From Mactromeris polynyma (Eukaryota > Mollusca > Bivalvia > Venerida > Mactridae), in the NCBI GenBank assembly GCA_032209605.1, contig JASFXZ010000037.1:2294001-2358000 (forward strand): a stretch of 64,000 bases of DNA, given 5' to 3'. Numbering within the stretch: the stretch's first letter is position 1; every line of letters starts with the position of its first letter. A program made the position numbers and the translations under genes. Shown here piece by piece: positions 48,331 to 60,599 of this stretch. Under the pieces are notes generated by a model that made no database searches, was not told where the DNA came from, and saw only the letters and a list, made by a program, of their open reading frames with translations.

Positions 48331-49689
48331 CTGAATAAGGTTTATAACTTCGGTTTTTTCTATAAAAACAACTTTGTGACCTATCGATTTTATCCAAGTA
48401 TTACTGTTCTTTATTTTATTGAGGAAAACATTCAGACCGAGACTGAATAAGAGATTGGGACAAATTAATGACCTCAAGATCCCTGTTAACAATCCAATGG
48501 ACAATGATGTAACCACAGACACATGCCAAGGCTATCACAATAGTTTACATGTGCACCTTGTGCTAAATATGATGATGTATGCGTTGAGGATTGACAATTA
48601 CTTAATCCCATGGCTATATAATGCACATATCTTTGATCTACATAATATACCTTACAGCAATACAAACTATACTGTTGAGTATTATATGTTATACTTGTAT
48701 GTGATATTTATTCAAATGTATAACATGCTTAAATTAAAGGTCTCTAACATGATGTAAATGCATGATGCAATACGTCTGACTGCAGGTTCCGGACACACAC
48801 TTAATGTGTTTATTAAGTGTTTAATATAATACTATACTATATAAAACAATAATATGATTTTTAATATCCTTAAAGTTAACATTCATAGGACGCAAAGTTT
48901 ATTTTTGGTCCTAGACCAAGTTTTGAGTAAAAATGAATATATACATGTAATGAGATAAAATAAAATGGCAAACTGTACATTATGCTCACGAATTGGTTTT
49001 GAATTAGATATAGATTGCATTTAGTCACTTTCATATATGGTTCAAAATGCTTTAACTAGTTGGTTTAAATATCAAAAGATGACTTTCATTCCCAGTAAGA
49101 TTATCTAATTGGACACATAAAGAAAGCCAGAGACATGTTCCCAGATAACAGGAACAAAATTGTTTATTGAAGTGAACACAAATTTAACAGACAAAAGAAT
49201 CAACATTCATTAAAATCCACAAAGTAAGTAGACATTGGATGGAAACTTCACATCCTCTGAAGAAGATGCTTAATAACAGCAGTGCCAAATCAGTCAGACT
49301 GTCAGACAATTGGCCACAAATTAGACACTATTTTGAGCTGAGACCAAAGGCCTGAAATGTTATGTATTTCAAGATCGGATTTTCAATGAACTAAAGAGAT
49401 TCATGCTAAGCATAGCGCATACATTGCATGAACTTTAACTGCACTTCGAAAGTATAACACTGTAACCCCTTTGATTTTCCATGTCTGCAATAGAGTGTGA
49501 GCGAACTCTGGAACAAAGGGTGAAAAGCCCGCATATGCAAACTGCATCTGTTTCTTTGTATAACTCTGACTAATATTTGTTTTTTTTACGGAAAATCTTT
49601 AGAACACAAACAAAACAGTGTTTCAATGTGTAAGTATTTCACAATGGAATGAAGAACTAACTACTTAGTGTAAATTATCACAACCATGG

Positions 49690-50095
49690 AAATTTTGGTA
49701 TTCGAATATTCGGTCAACCTTCGGAACGACATATTCGATCGAACATTGGACCTTAATTCTTATTTAATAATAATGCATTTGAAATTCACATTGCTTATCA
49801 ATTTTGTGTTTTAAACTGATCACTTAAGTTGTAAAAATCTCCATGATTACTAATAGTGTCATCACTGGAGTGTTATATCTCTTGTCCCCAAATATACAAC
49901 ATGACATGTCAATTAACACCTGTAGATATTATTTTCATGTGTAAAATGTCATTTAATGCAATAATGGCCATCATTGAAATTTTATACAACTTGCATTCAG
50001 CTTTTGAAAATATATATTTATTGCATATTTGAATGCCCAATCTGTATACGAATATTCGGACGTACAAACGAATATTCGTTGAGATTCCTTAGTAA
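49690..50095. mobile_element. Possible inverted-repeat element with ATTCG-rich ends
   Basis: Both ends are enriched in GAATATTCG motifs (TATTCGAATATTCGGTCAAC on the left; ACGAATATTCGGACGTAC and ACGAATATTCGTTGAG on the right), separated by ordinary AT-rich DNA. Pairing between the ends is imperfect and no target duplication was found, so this is tentative. Confidence 0.3.
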
Positions 50096-50912
50096 CAATC
50101 AAACTGATCATCTTCAGACTGGAGAATGACCTTCCTGTAGCTAAAATTTGGTCTTGGAATGAAAACAATGTGAAGCCTGCAGACAGTGAAAGAATCATTA
50201 TCATTCGAGGAATGTAAATACACTGAGCATTACCCTAATAACATGAAACAAGAATGTGCCAGAATTTAACAACATCTAAAATAAATATTTTCAAGCAAAC
50301 TGTGTGGAGATAAATACTTGAACTCGAGTCATACATACTCTGAGAACAGTGAAAGTTTAAATGAAATTAAATAAATATCCCTGTAGCAGGCATTTGTGGG
50401 TTAATTCACTCTTGTCTGATATTTCAAGATGACAAGTAGACATTCTATTACAGTACGGGGACAAGTATAAGGCCTAGTTAACCACAATTCATTAAAACTT
50501 CTTAGATTTTTAATGCAAATGCAGAAAAGCAACAAAAATATAGATATAAATTTATAGATCTTATCCATTGCAACATTTAGTATTCATATGACATTTAAGT
50601 AAGTAAATAGATAATTAATTATCAAAATGTGAATGTATTACGGCAATCAGGTGATGTATAGCTTGTAAACAATCCTCAAGGTGACATGCATACTGATTCA
50701 TAAAAATTCATTATATTCAAATATGACTGAAGGTATTGACATGAGCACCATCAGTACCATAAATATATTCCAAAGCAGTGACAGAAAATGACTGTCCTCA
50801 CAGTACATGTAAACATAATATATTATATTTAATAGTTAAGCTTTAAAATTGACAGAAAATTTGCAGACCCGTGTTAAAGTGGCTTTACATTTTTGTCTCA
50901 GATATATATCAA

Positions 50913-51040
50913 AAGTTAACGGGGTCTGGGGGACTCCCCTTAATTATGATCATTCATAAAAGAAAAGTAACCGGGTGATGATGCTTAAGTTACTGGGTAA
51001 TTTTACCGGCTCCCAGCTCATATTGATACCCATGTATAAA
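50913..51040. repeat. Dispersed repeat family 2, copy 1
   Basis: GGTCTGGGGGACTCCCCTTA, GGGTGATGATGCTTAAGTTA and GGTAATTTTACCGGCTC recur in the same order at 57722-57835. Confidence 0.75.
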
Positions 51041-51797
51041 AATGGTCCAAGTTTCAAATCTCAAAAAAATTCATTTCACACAAACACCTAGCTTCCATTA
51101 GTTTGAAATTGAGATGTTTGTAAACCAAAAGTAACTGATTTTAGCCATCAAAGTGAAAGTAGGAATTTTGACAGATCAGAGAGGATTTTCTATTATTTAT
51201 CCTTTTGATAACAAACATGGAATTAGTTTACTGTTTCATTACATCAAAAATGAATGTTTTATGTAAGAAAGTCATATTTGATGTTCATGCCAGGAGTTCT
51301 TCAGTGACAACAAAGTTTCTTAGGAGAAATCATGATAGAATTAAATGTCTTATTTATTGCAAATTTTGTTAACTAAAGTGAAATAAATTACATTTTTGTC
51401 GGCAAGAATACCATTCCATATCAAATATGGTATGTAAACAAGTTTTTATACATACATAAAATACGTAATGTACGTAGCTTCAAAGGTTACAATAGTACAC
51501 ATATTTGAAAATGGCTGAAAAATACTTCAACCAAGGAATATATAAAAGATAATGCAAATGTTGCATGTGAAGGAAAATATCAATTTAAAATAAATAAATA
51601 TATACAGCGCATTATTAAAACAAATGTGTTCAATAGAAGTATATCTGTTTACTGCATGGTATGCACTGCTGATCATGTCATATTATGCTGCAACTGATTA
51701 ATCAAATCATCTACAGGCTGACGATTGAAGTTTCACATTTGCTTCACTAAATAATATTATGTGGCAAATATACTATAAGCAACCCATCATTTGATTT

Positions 51798-52499
51798 AAA
51801 CAAGAGGCCCATGTCAGGGTCTGACGCTCTACTGGCTACATTGTACACATGGAACTTGAGAAGCATATTTCTGGACAGGACACCTTTTGAAGTTGATACT
51901 GATAGGGGATCACTAGTGGGGCAGGGTGGGGCCTATGTTAGATACTGATAGGGGATCACTAGTGGGGCAGGGTGGGGCCTATGTTAGATACTGATAGGGG
52001 ATCACTAGTGGGGCAGGGTGGGGCCTATGTTAGATACTGATAGGGGATCACTAGTGGGGCAGGGTGGGGCCTATGTTAGATACTGATAAGGGATCACTAG
52101 TGGGGCAGGGTGGGGCCTATGTTGACCCAAGGGACATGATTTAAACAAACTTGGTAGAAAACCAGTAGATAATGTTACATACTAAATATTAAAGCTCTGG
52201 GCTTTATGATTCTAGACAATATTTTTGAAGTTTTCAATTCTAAAATCTATAATAAGCATATGTGACCTACTTATGCAATAGACCATAACCATTAGAACAT
52301 CTTTGAAGTATGACCTCCAAAGGAATGATATTGTGAAGTTTGATAACAAAGAAGGAGATTTCATTTGAGCGAAAAGTTAACAGACGGACACAAGTACTAG
52401 TCTGATGCACGGACACACACTCACACAGCGGACACACACTCACACAGCGGACAATTTGCCCTGACATAAGCTCTCTGGCCTTTGGCCAGTAGTAGAGCA
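51798..52499 (+). mobile_element. AACAAGAGG-type element, divergent (family B-like)
   Basis: It opens AAACAAGAGGCCCATGTCAG then GCTCTACTGGC and closes GGCCTTTGGCCAGTAGTAGAGC, whose inverse GCTCTACTACTGGCC matches the opening. The body has GTGACCTACTTATGCAATAGACC, as in family B. A 46-bp minisatellite (51895-52122) and a 19-bp duplication (CGGACACACACTCACACAG at 52410 and 52429) lie inside. Confidence 0.6.
51895..52122. repeat. Minisatellite, 46-bp unit, 5 copies
   Basis: The unit GATAGGGGATCACTAGTGGG plus 26 bases (GCAGGGTGGGGCCTATGTTAGATACT) starts at 51901 and again at 51947. One copy has GATAAGGG. It is G-rich in contrast to the flanks. Confidence 0.94.
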
Positions 52500-53853
52500 A
52501 AAATCAATGATGAGAACTTTTTAGGCACAACATTTAACGATACTATATTTGCCGAACAAATCATGACCAAAATATTCATTAAAGAAAAATACTCAATTAT
52601 TTTCTTCAATAATTTGCTTTAAAAGACTTGTTGGGAATAGTGGACAAATCTTACCACAAGTCAGCCTTAAAGTGGGAGTTACAAGGCATGATCACAAATT
52701 GATATCATTATTTTATAGATAAAACATTTCAGGAAAGGTTATTGAAAATAGGCATAAAATCACTGCCTTTCCTTTCCCCAGCATTATGTAAATGTGTAAC
52801 ATGATTATTTTTTAGAACAATTTTATTTTTTTACGGAATTGAAATAATATCCAAAATGAATATGAGAATGGGCAGTCACCATCAATATAATGACGCACAC
52901 ACATGAAATATATATTTATAACATCACACCATACAAGGAAAGGATTATGAGATATAGGTAAACTGTTTCAGTTGCTAAGTAATTAATATCGGGGTAAAAA
53001 AGAATAATTCAAATTCTTCTTACCCCACTCATTGAACTTAAAGTTAGACCGTGGAGTATTCACAATCACATCCATATAAGGAACTTATTACTTTATCAAG
53101 TATTTGCAAACATTGGGTGTCTAACATAATTCAAAGCCCTTGAAAATGTAAACATGGGAAAATAAAAGACAGCGAAAGTTAGTAACAAAGACAGGTGCAA
53201 ACAAATTGACCTAAATATGATACGCTACATAAATACCAGAGTACTAGTTTTAAAATATGGGCTAAACAAGCAACTTTGATATATTATCATAACTTTATAT
53301 TATATCATAACTTTATAGATATTCAGAAGTATTTATTACTCTGAGTCTCACAGGAATTTGTTTAATTGCTCATGTGATGAAATTTATTAATATTTTGTAA
53401 GCAATTATGTTATTTTTGAACACTATAATTAATGCACACCAACAACTGAATATATGACATCAAGTCCTGATGGAAAAAAATGTTTGTGAGCAATTTGAAA
53501 TAAAATGACTTCAATCACAAGCCAACTTGAAAATCAAATAAACAACTAAAAAAGAATTATTCATTGAACATGTAAAATAATTTCTGAATTCATGATCAGG
53601 AACGGTTTTAAAATAGTTATAAATTTGGATAAAACGGAATATTTCGACAGATCTAATTGGAATGAATTGTTAGACAGAATATGCAATATCACATAGGTGT
53701 TATACAAGCAATTGTAAAATTGTTACAGTGGTATTAGATTTTATTATTTTTATACAGACAAAGTTTCATTTTACATCATACACAAATTTCAGTACTCACG
53801 GTCCCAATGCAGATATTTATAAATATTATTTATTTATTAATATTCAAACTTAC

Positions 53854-54321
53854 CTGGGGATGGGACAGTAGAACTCATTTCTTGCACGTGTAACTGGGGT
53901 TCACCAACGAGTTGTTCTTGTCGATGGTGTCTGTCCAGTTGCAAATGCACGGGAATAGGCACATTAGACAACCTCATACCACGCCCTTCATTGGCCGGGC
54001 TGCGGATAGGGCTCTGTAAATTTCTTATATCCTGTGCACTACTAGTACAACGTAAATCAAGATTTTCAGAGTTTCGGAGTTCATGATTTTGTGTGTCTGG
54101 AAGCTGATACCTATCTTCCTCTTCAATCAATTTAGGTCTGTTACCCTCTTCGTCAATTTGTAATTTTTTCTCCTCCATTCCAGAGAGTTCAATATGTAAT
54201 TTTCTTTCCTCCAAATTGGAGAGTGCTTCAGTTTCATGTTCACAATGCATTCTCATGTCACTATCCAACTTTGAAACATTTAATCCATTTCTACCTTCAT
54301 TTTGCCATTTTAAGGACATTT
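53854..54321 (-). CDS. Nuclear receptor, N-terminal (A/B region) exon with probable start codon
   Basis: The exon starts at 54321 after a strong acceptor (TTTCTTCTTTGCAG). Only two bases (AA) precede ATG at 54319-54317, which I take as the start. If so, the protein is 983 residues and at least one non-coding 5' exon lies upstream. If the preceding exon is open in frame, this Met is internal. It encodes residues 1-155 and the first base of codon 156. The sequence is Glu-rich and charged (EERKLHIEL, EEKKLQIDEE) with SPIRSP near the middle, consistent with a disordered A/B region; no domain is recognised. The donor CCCCAG|GTAAGT joins in phase 1 to the DNA-binding-domain exon (SPVPGPKSS). Confidence 0.78.
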
Positions 54322-54642
54322 CTGCAAAGAAGAAACATAATATAGATCAATAACGATGAAATACTTGATTTTCTGAGCTAGTTCAATATGGCGAGACATT
54401 TCCATTAATAACTGGATAGGTGCCCTAAGGCAAATCGTTCCACAACCACTTGCGTCTGGTAACCAACATTTAGGTATCCTACTTCTACAGTACACTGCAA
54501 ACCTTAATGTTACAAGTAAAACACAAACACAACGTTCTCACCTGCTCATTTAAATTAACTATTAATTGTAAATGCACTAAAGCAAGGTGGATTTGAGAAG
54601 AAATCATATCGGATAATTATAGTTTCAATCTACATGCAGTGT

Positions 54643-54887
54643 AGTGGTCTATGAAGTATAGTGATCTGTGAGGTACAGTGGTCTATGAAGTATAGTGATC
54701 TGTGAGGTACAGTGGTCTATGAAGTATAGTGATCTGTGAGGTACAGTGGTCTATGAAGTATAGTGATCTGTGAGGTACAGTGGTCTATGAAGTATAGTGA
54801 TCTGTGAGGTACAGTGGTCTATGAAGTATAGTGATCTGTGAGGTACAGTGGTCTGAGGTATAGTGATCTGTGAGGTACAGTGGTCTA
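54643..54887. repeat. Minisatellite, 34-bp unit, about 7 copies
   Basis: The unit AGTGGTCTATGAAGTATAGT plus GATCTGTGAGGTAC repeats; the penultimate unit lacks six bases (GTCTGAGGTATAG). Confidence 0.94.
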
Positions 54888-55501
54888 TGGGTAGTGTCAC
54901 ACTCCTGATACTGAGGCACAGGCTAGACATCTACCTGACGGTCCTCATAATCACCAAATAAATCACAAGTACTTATCAGAACACCAGAAAGCAGTCATTG
55001 AGAGTGATTAATGTACACTGCAAGAGCTTGCTTCACAATGCAAAATGAATAAGCCAAAACACAATCGAGTATTCCCCCAAAACGTGAATTTATAGTGTTC
55101 CCTTCATTGGTACAGCTGATAAGTTTATAAATCAGCGCCAATTTAGTACAAATTTGGTAAATGTGACAAAATTAAGACAATTACAAGAGTACCAAACTGT
55201 CACAAATACAAATGTCAAAAGTTTGTAGTAAAAGCAGTCAGGACCTGGGCATTATCTGACTGGTTATCCAACTTGGTGATGTCATTATACCAGTAAACAT
55301 TCCCACCAAGTTTGGTGAAGACTTGAGGTCCAAGGTTTCATAGAGGATCGGAAGTGCTTTACATAATTATTATCAAAAGTTTGCTATCAAAAGGCCAGAA
55401 CTCCACACCAACAATAGCTAAGCAGTCCATAAATAATTTCAACAAGTTTCAGTAAGATTACTTGAAAACTACTTGAGTTAGAGACTCAGACAAGGCTACT
55501 T

Positions 55502-56110
55502 TGGTCAATTTTGGACAATTCAAGGGCCACAACTCTAGGGGATCTGAAGTAGTTTTGGATCCCCATAAACATAGTCTTAAGTTTGGTACAGATTGGATGA
55601 AACTATTTAATTTAGAGAGTAGTCATTGCTAAAACTGGTCAATTATTGACAATTCAAGGGTCATAACTCTAGGGGATCTGGAGTAGTTTTTGGTGGTTTT
55701 AGGAATCTAGAATAACATTTTATGCCCATAAACATTGTTTTAAGTTTGGTACTGAATGGATAAAAACTATATGAATGAGAGAGTAGTCATTGCTAAACTG
55801 GTCAATTCTGGACAATTAAAGGGCCATAACTCTAGGGGATCTGAAGTAGTTTTGGATGGTAATGGCACTAGAATGACATATTATGCCCATAAACATTATC
55901 TTAAGTTTTGAACAGATTGGATTTAACTATTTGAGTCAGAGAGTAGTCATTGCTAAACTGGTCAATTCTGGACAATTCAAGGGTGGTAACTCTCAGGTTT
56001 CAAGGCTGATTGGCTGGTTCTCAAACTTTATTGAGATACTATGCCTATATGCGTTGAAACAAGTTTGGTTACGATACATGAAAACTACATTAGTTAATGA
56101 GCAAACATTG
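55502..56110. repeat. Four diverged units, about 140-165 bp each
   Basis: Each unit begins TGGTCAATT(C/T)TGGACAATTC then AAGGG(C/T)CATAACTCTAGGG and contains CCCATAAACAT...TTAAGTTT and GAGAGTAGTCATTGCTAAA. The fourth unit (from about 55960) diverges after AACTCTCAGG. The whole 55260-56180 stretch looks like an old, internally repetitive mobile element. Confidence 0.75.
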
Positions 56111-57721
56111 TTAACGATGCCAACCACCTAACTGTGTCATGGGTGATCCCTCAAATTTATAAGGCCCATCTTGAAGAAGGGCAAATAAAAATTACGTCAA
56201 TTGTGGTCATCCAATTTGTATTCTCAGCACACATTTATCGGTATACATTATGTGTCACTATGTTATTTTGTAAATTTATAAATAATAGTCTTATAATGTA
56301 ACGTAATCAAGCTTTCTTATATACATAAAGAATCAAAATTTATGAATTATATCTTTACAAAAATCCTTTGTAGCAACAACAACAAAAATTCACCGCAGTA
56401 TTAATGATTTATTTATTACATGAGGCTAAAAGTTTGTGTAGCATACCTTTCACAAAATGTTGTTGTCCATAACAAAATTCCATAAACATACTGTTGTAAA
56501 TCTTTGTGTTGTTCAAGACAAAATTATGGTTAAAACAGAACTAAACCAGTGAGATAATTACATTATTACAATTATTATTTCTTTGTACTGAACTGACCGA
56601 TTGAACTGACCAAGTTCATAAGACACACTGCCACAGTTTATGTCACAATTGCTATATACGGTATACATGTATCACTTTTAAGATAATAAAGCAAAATGTG
56701 AAAAAATTACAAAATACTAACCAGAGGGCATAAATAAGGACAATTTAAAGAGAGCATGTGGTATTATTGAGGACATGTTGAGCTATTAATATGTTAATTT
56801 GTGCTAAAAAAGGAAGCAACGTGATTAGAACATTATTTCATACAATGTCTATGTGGCAATACCATGCCGTTTCTGCACTTATACATATGTTACTTTTAAA
56901 TGTGAATTTCTAATGAAATAACTTGAACAGTGTCATAAAAAGTTTGATGTAAAAAGGAAATGGAAGCCACAATAAATGGCAGAACAAATATATCACAACA
57001 GCTATGGAAAAATATTGCAAATTAATGATTTCTAGAAGTCCAAAGTTATTGAGTATAAACAAAATTGACCTAATTGAATGCAATTAGAAGAGATTTTGGG
57101 ATAATTACTATACAAATTTCTTTGTCTTGGTCTGACCCGTGAAGCTACAAATATATGATCGATCTGCATTCAAAACTTGATGTAAATTCATACTACTACA
57201 GTGATTCTTAAATAAATTATAAAAATTCAGGTTTCACTTAAGATCATTGTTACAATGCATGCACGCATTCAAGTTCAATGAACATACATATCACAAAAAG
57301 GAGCTCATTGTGAAATGCTACTTTTGTTTCATCATGTAGCAGTATCCGACACAAACACTACACAAACCTTCTATATAGAGACATAATATACTGGAAAAAA
57401 TATATGGAAATATATTAAGGGCACGCAGCTTTCACATAAACAGACTTCAAATGTACCTTTGACTACTTAAATCAAATGATTCAATCAGGTCGCCCACTTC
57501 ATTGCAATTAAACTTCTGTTAAAAGGCTTAAACTCTACACTGGGTTTCAGGAAGCTGACAATTTGATGCAATATTGTCCTTCAAGATGATGAAAAACCGC
57601 CTTTAATCGATTGTAAGATATGAATACTGCTCCATTGTATGTTACTCACACTTACATGTATATACACGAGTGTCACTAATATTTGAACTTAATAAATTAA
57701 GCTGGAAAATCATCAAAAGTA

Positions 57722-57835
57722 GGCGAGGGTCTGGGGGAGTTCTCCCCTTAATTATAATCACTCGTACAAGATAAGTAGTTGGGTGATGATGCATAAGTTA
57801 CCAGGTAATTTTACGGCTCTTATTGACACCCTGGA
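57722..57835. repeat. Dispersed repeat family 2, copy 2
   Basis: Matches 50913-51040 in the same orientation (GGGTCTGGGGGAGTTCTCCC, GGGTGATGATGCATAAGTTA, GGTAATTTTACGGCTC). Confidence 0.75.
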
Positions 57836-58279
57836 CAGAAACGTAGCAAAAGGAAAATGTCCGTAATTACTTGAAACTGAGTAATGGTTCCTTTGCGTTG
57901 CACTTGACCACAATTTCAACTATCTAGATCATTCACAGAAGTTTCATATCATTCCCTCCAATTATTTTCCAGTTTGCATGGAACAAGAAAGACTGACAGA
58001 AACGTTTCAGTCACACACACGTCCATACATGCCTCCTTACTGTATTATCTTTGCCTTTCTTTGAGGATTTATTGAAGTTTCTGAATTATGATAGGCAGCA
58101 TATTTAATTTAATATATATTCAGTGAATAATTTGACAAGGATAATATAACATATACTGCATGGTAGGTACTTATGTGATATTGATGTTTTATGTAGATCA
58201 GACGGAACTGGTTATTTAGTCACATTACTCGTACAGTAAGCTTTAAACTGAAATCGCAACCATTTGAGAGCATAATTTA

Positions 58280-59505
58280 CCCTGAGAAAATTACCATAGC
58301 TGACCATGGTTAACCCAGGTTTACCATGGTCATAACAAATACAACAATTGGCACTAAGGCTGACCATGGTTGGCACCACAGTCTACCACGGTTTGCACCA
58401 TGGTCAACACAACTATGGTTGGAAATGGTTAACCATGGTTGTCATATAACCATGACGATGGTCAACCGGTAGTCCACTGAAAATACCACTGGTAATTATA
58501 TTCCACGGAAACAATATTCCATTTATTAAAACCACAATTTAATTGTAATTGAATATAACATTATAAATGTGTCCAATATGATTGGACTGTCACCTTTCTT
58601 CCACTGATTAAGGTAATCAGTCCATCATTGGATAAAGTATTCAGTTTATAAAGTTATGTAATTTTCCTTCTATATAATATGGTAACTTAAAACACAAAAC
58701 TATTTTTAAATTGTATAATGTATGTTAAATTTAATTTCACAGCAGTTGCAAGTTATAATATTCCAAGCAATCCTTCACTGTATATTTTTTTGATGGTGCT
58801 TTTATTGGAAAAAATTAAAAAGTATGTAATTTTTTATAAAGGGAGGTAATTTACTAAAATACTTCAAAATATTTTTAAAAATGTTAGTTTAAGTCTTGGA
58901 AGTGACACAATTTGGTAACAATGTCAATTTTCTTATGTTTTACGACTACAATGAACTTCATTTGCCATAAATAGATCATACTTTTGAAAGAAATAAGCAA
59001 AATTGCAAATTCCAATTTTATCATGCATATGTAAAATTTAGGTAGCATTCTTTTCAAAATTATTTTTTGCAAAAACCAGATGGTAAATGTCTCTGAAAAT
59101 TGAGTGCAAGTAGAAAATGCTTTGTTGAACTTATAACCTGTACACATAATTTTGTCTTGAATGCATTAATTTTATTAGAATAATTATTACTTAAGGATAT
59201 AAAACAGTTTTTTATTAGTGAATGATTAACACTGACCATTAATTCAACCAAGGTCAACCATGGGCACAGTGGTTGTGACCATAGCCAACCATGTCCATAA
59301 TGTTTGTAACCATGGTCAGATGACAGTCAACCATGGTCAGTCTATATTTCAAGACTGACCCTGGTTGAACATGGTTTACCATGATTGTTTAACCATGGTT
59401 AACCATAGCCAAACCAGGCTCAAGCATTGTTAACCATGGTTGGCAATGCTTGAGCCTGGTTTGTTCATGGTTAACCATGGTCAGCAATGATAATTTTCGC
59501 AGGGG
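58280..59505. mobile_element. 1.2-kb TA-flanked inverted-repeat element rich in AACCATGG motifs
   Basis: The left end CCCTGAGAAAATTACCATAG CTGACCATGGTTAACC and the inverted right end CCCCTGCGAAAATTATCATT GCTGACCATGGTTAACC agree over more than 30 bases with a few mismatches. TA flanks both ends (58278-58279 and 59506-59507). Subterminal regions of about 200 bp (left) and 270 bp (right) are packed with AACCATGG/CCATGGTT. The middle is AT-rich and encodes no transposase, so this is a non-autonomous Tc1/mariner-like element by its target site. Confidence 0.78.
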
Positions 59506-60599
59506 TATTGTTTCCCCATTCCAACTAAAACAACCAATCTTAAGGAAGGATAATTCGTATTCTGTTGTAAATTAATAAGGAAATAAAACAACATATAAAA
59601 AAATTTTTTATTATGTTCAATATCCTTTCTGACAAATAATTATAAAATGTTTAACATGTTAATAATAACAGTCCTTATAGCACCAAACTTGCAAGCCTGA
59701 TTGGCTAATTAAATAAAATAATATTACCACTAAATAAGGCCTTCGTTTCTTTGTCTGCCTACCTCATACCTGCTACAAATGTTGCAGTCTCTACAAGATC
59801 TTAATCTGCAAGCCTATGACAGGATTTTTTTTGTCAAGAAATAATCTTGTTTTCTTCAAAAAAATCCAACCTACCTACAAAATTACAATAACAATAGTTG
59901 GGAGACAGCAAACATATATGATTGTTGTGGCCTCATACACTGTACACACTCAACATGAACCTCAGTGCACAAGCAGTAACACTACATTGTAAAAATATAT
60001 GTAATAAACAACAGAATAATGCATTAAAATCTGTTTCACATCAACAGATTTACTTCAGCACCATCTTAAACAAGCTTTTTTGTGAGTAATTGCATGAACA
60101 TAAATGTAGCAAGTTGTCTTCAAGAAATTTACTGGGTTATTGCATGAATAAATAAATAAATATCATAAATATTGTAAGAGTTAACAAAATGACACAGTTT
60201 TAAGAATGTAGTTCAGACGAATTACTCAACATAGACCTTGCTTCTCATTATTGTATATACAGTATTTAGTGTAATACGACAGTATATGTAGATAGCTTAC
60301 ACCTCTTCTATACTTGTTTTACTCCTAGTCCAAGATTACACAGTTCACGTGCCATTGTAGGCTTAGCATCATACAAGCAATAGACAAAGAGCGAACATAC
60401 AACCAAATGTTTCAAAAATATGATGACAGCAACAAAACTTTAAAGAGGACACAAAACTTATTAGGACTGTCTGTAGCATCAAAATTTATTTCATTTTTGT
60501 AAGAAAATTATAGTTACAGCGATTAAAACGTAATATAATTCCACAGGTCACAGTACATGTACTTCCAACAAAATAATATTTTGACTTGGTTCTTGCAAG

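Larger units (their letters stand above)
21247..53853 (-). other. Intron 1 (between A/B-region exon and DNA-binding-domain exon), 32.6 kb
   Basis: The donor is CCCCAG|GTAAGT at 53854/53853 and the acceptor TTTCAG|TTCCTGG at 21247/21246, phase 1. It hosts most of the repeats in the window: minisatellites at 28586, 42808, 43434, 46000 and 51895; MITEs and foldback elements at 31306, 37091 and 40031; SINE-like elements at 27797 and 44940; and family B elements. Stretches in which I see nothing beyond AT-rich DNA include 21247-24690, 25016-27790, 31526-34740, 37277-40030, 40112-42807, 46717-49690 and 52500-53853. The promoter-like patch at 36750-37060 is the one hint of another transcription unit. 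Confidence 0.85.

Noticed and set aside
54310..54495. Minus-strand frame just upstream of the N-terminal exon, as a possible 5' extension
   Set aside because: It reads through the strong acceptor at 54322 in a different frame from the receptor, so it cannot extend the protein.
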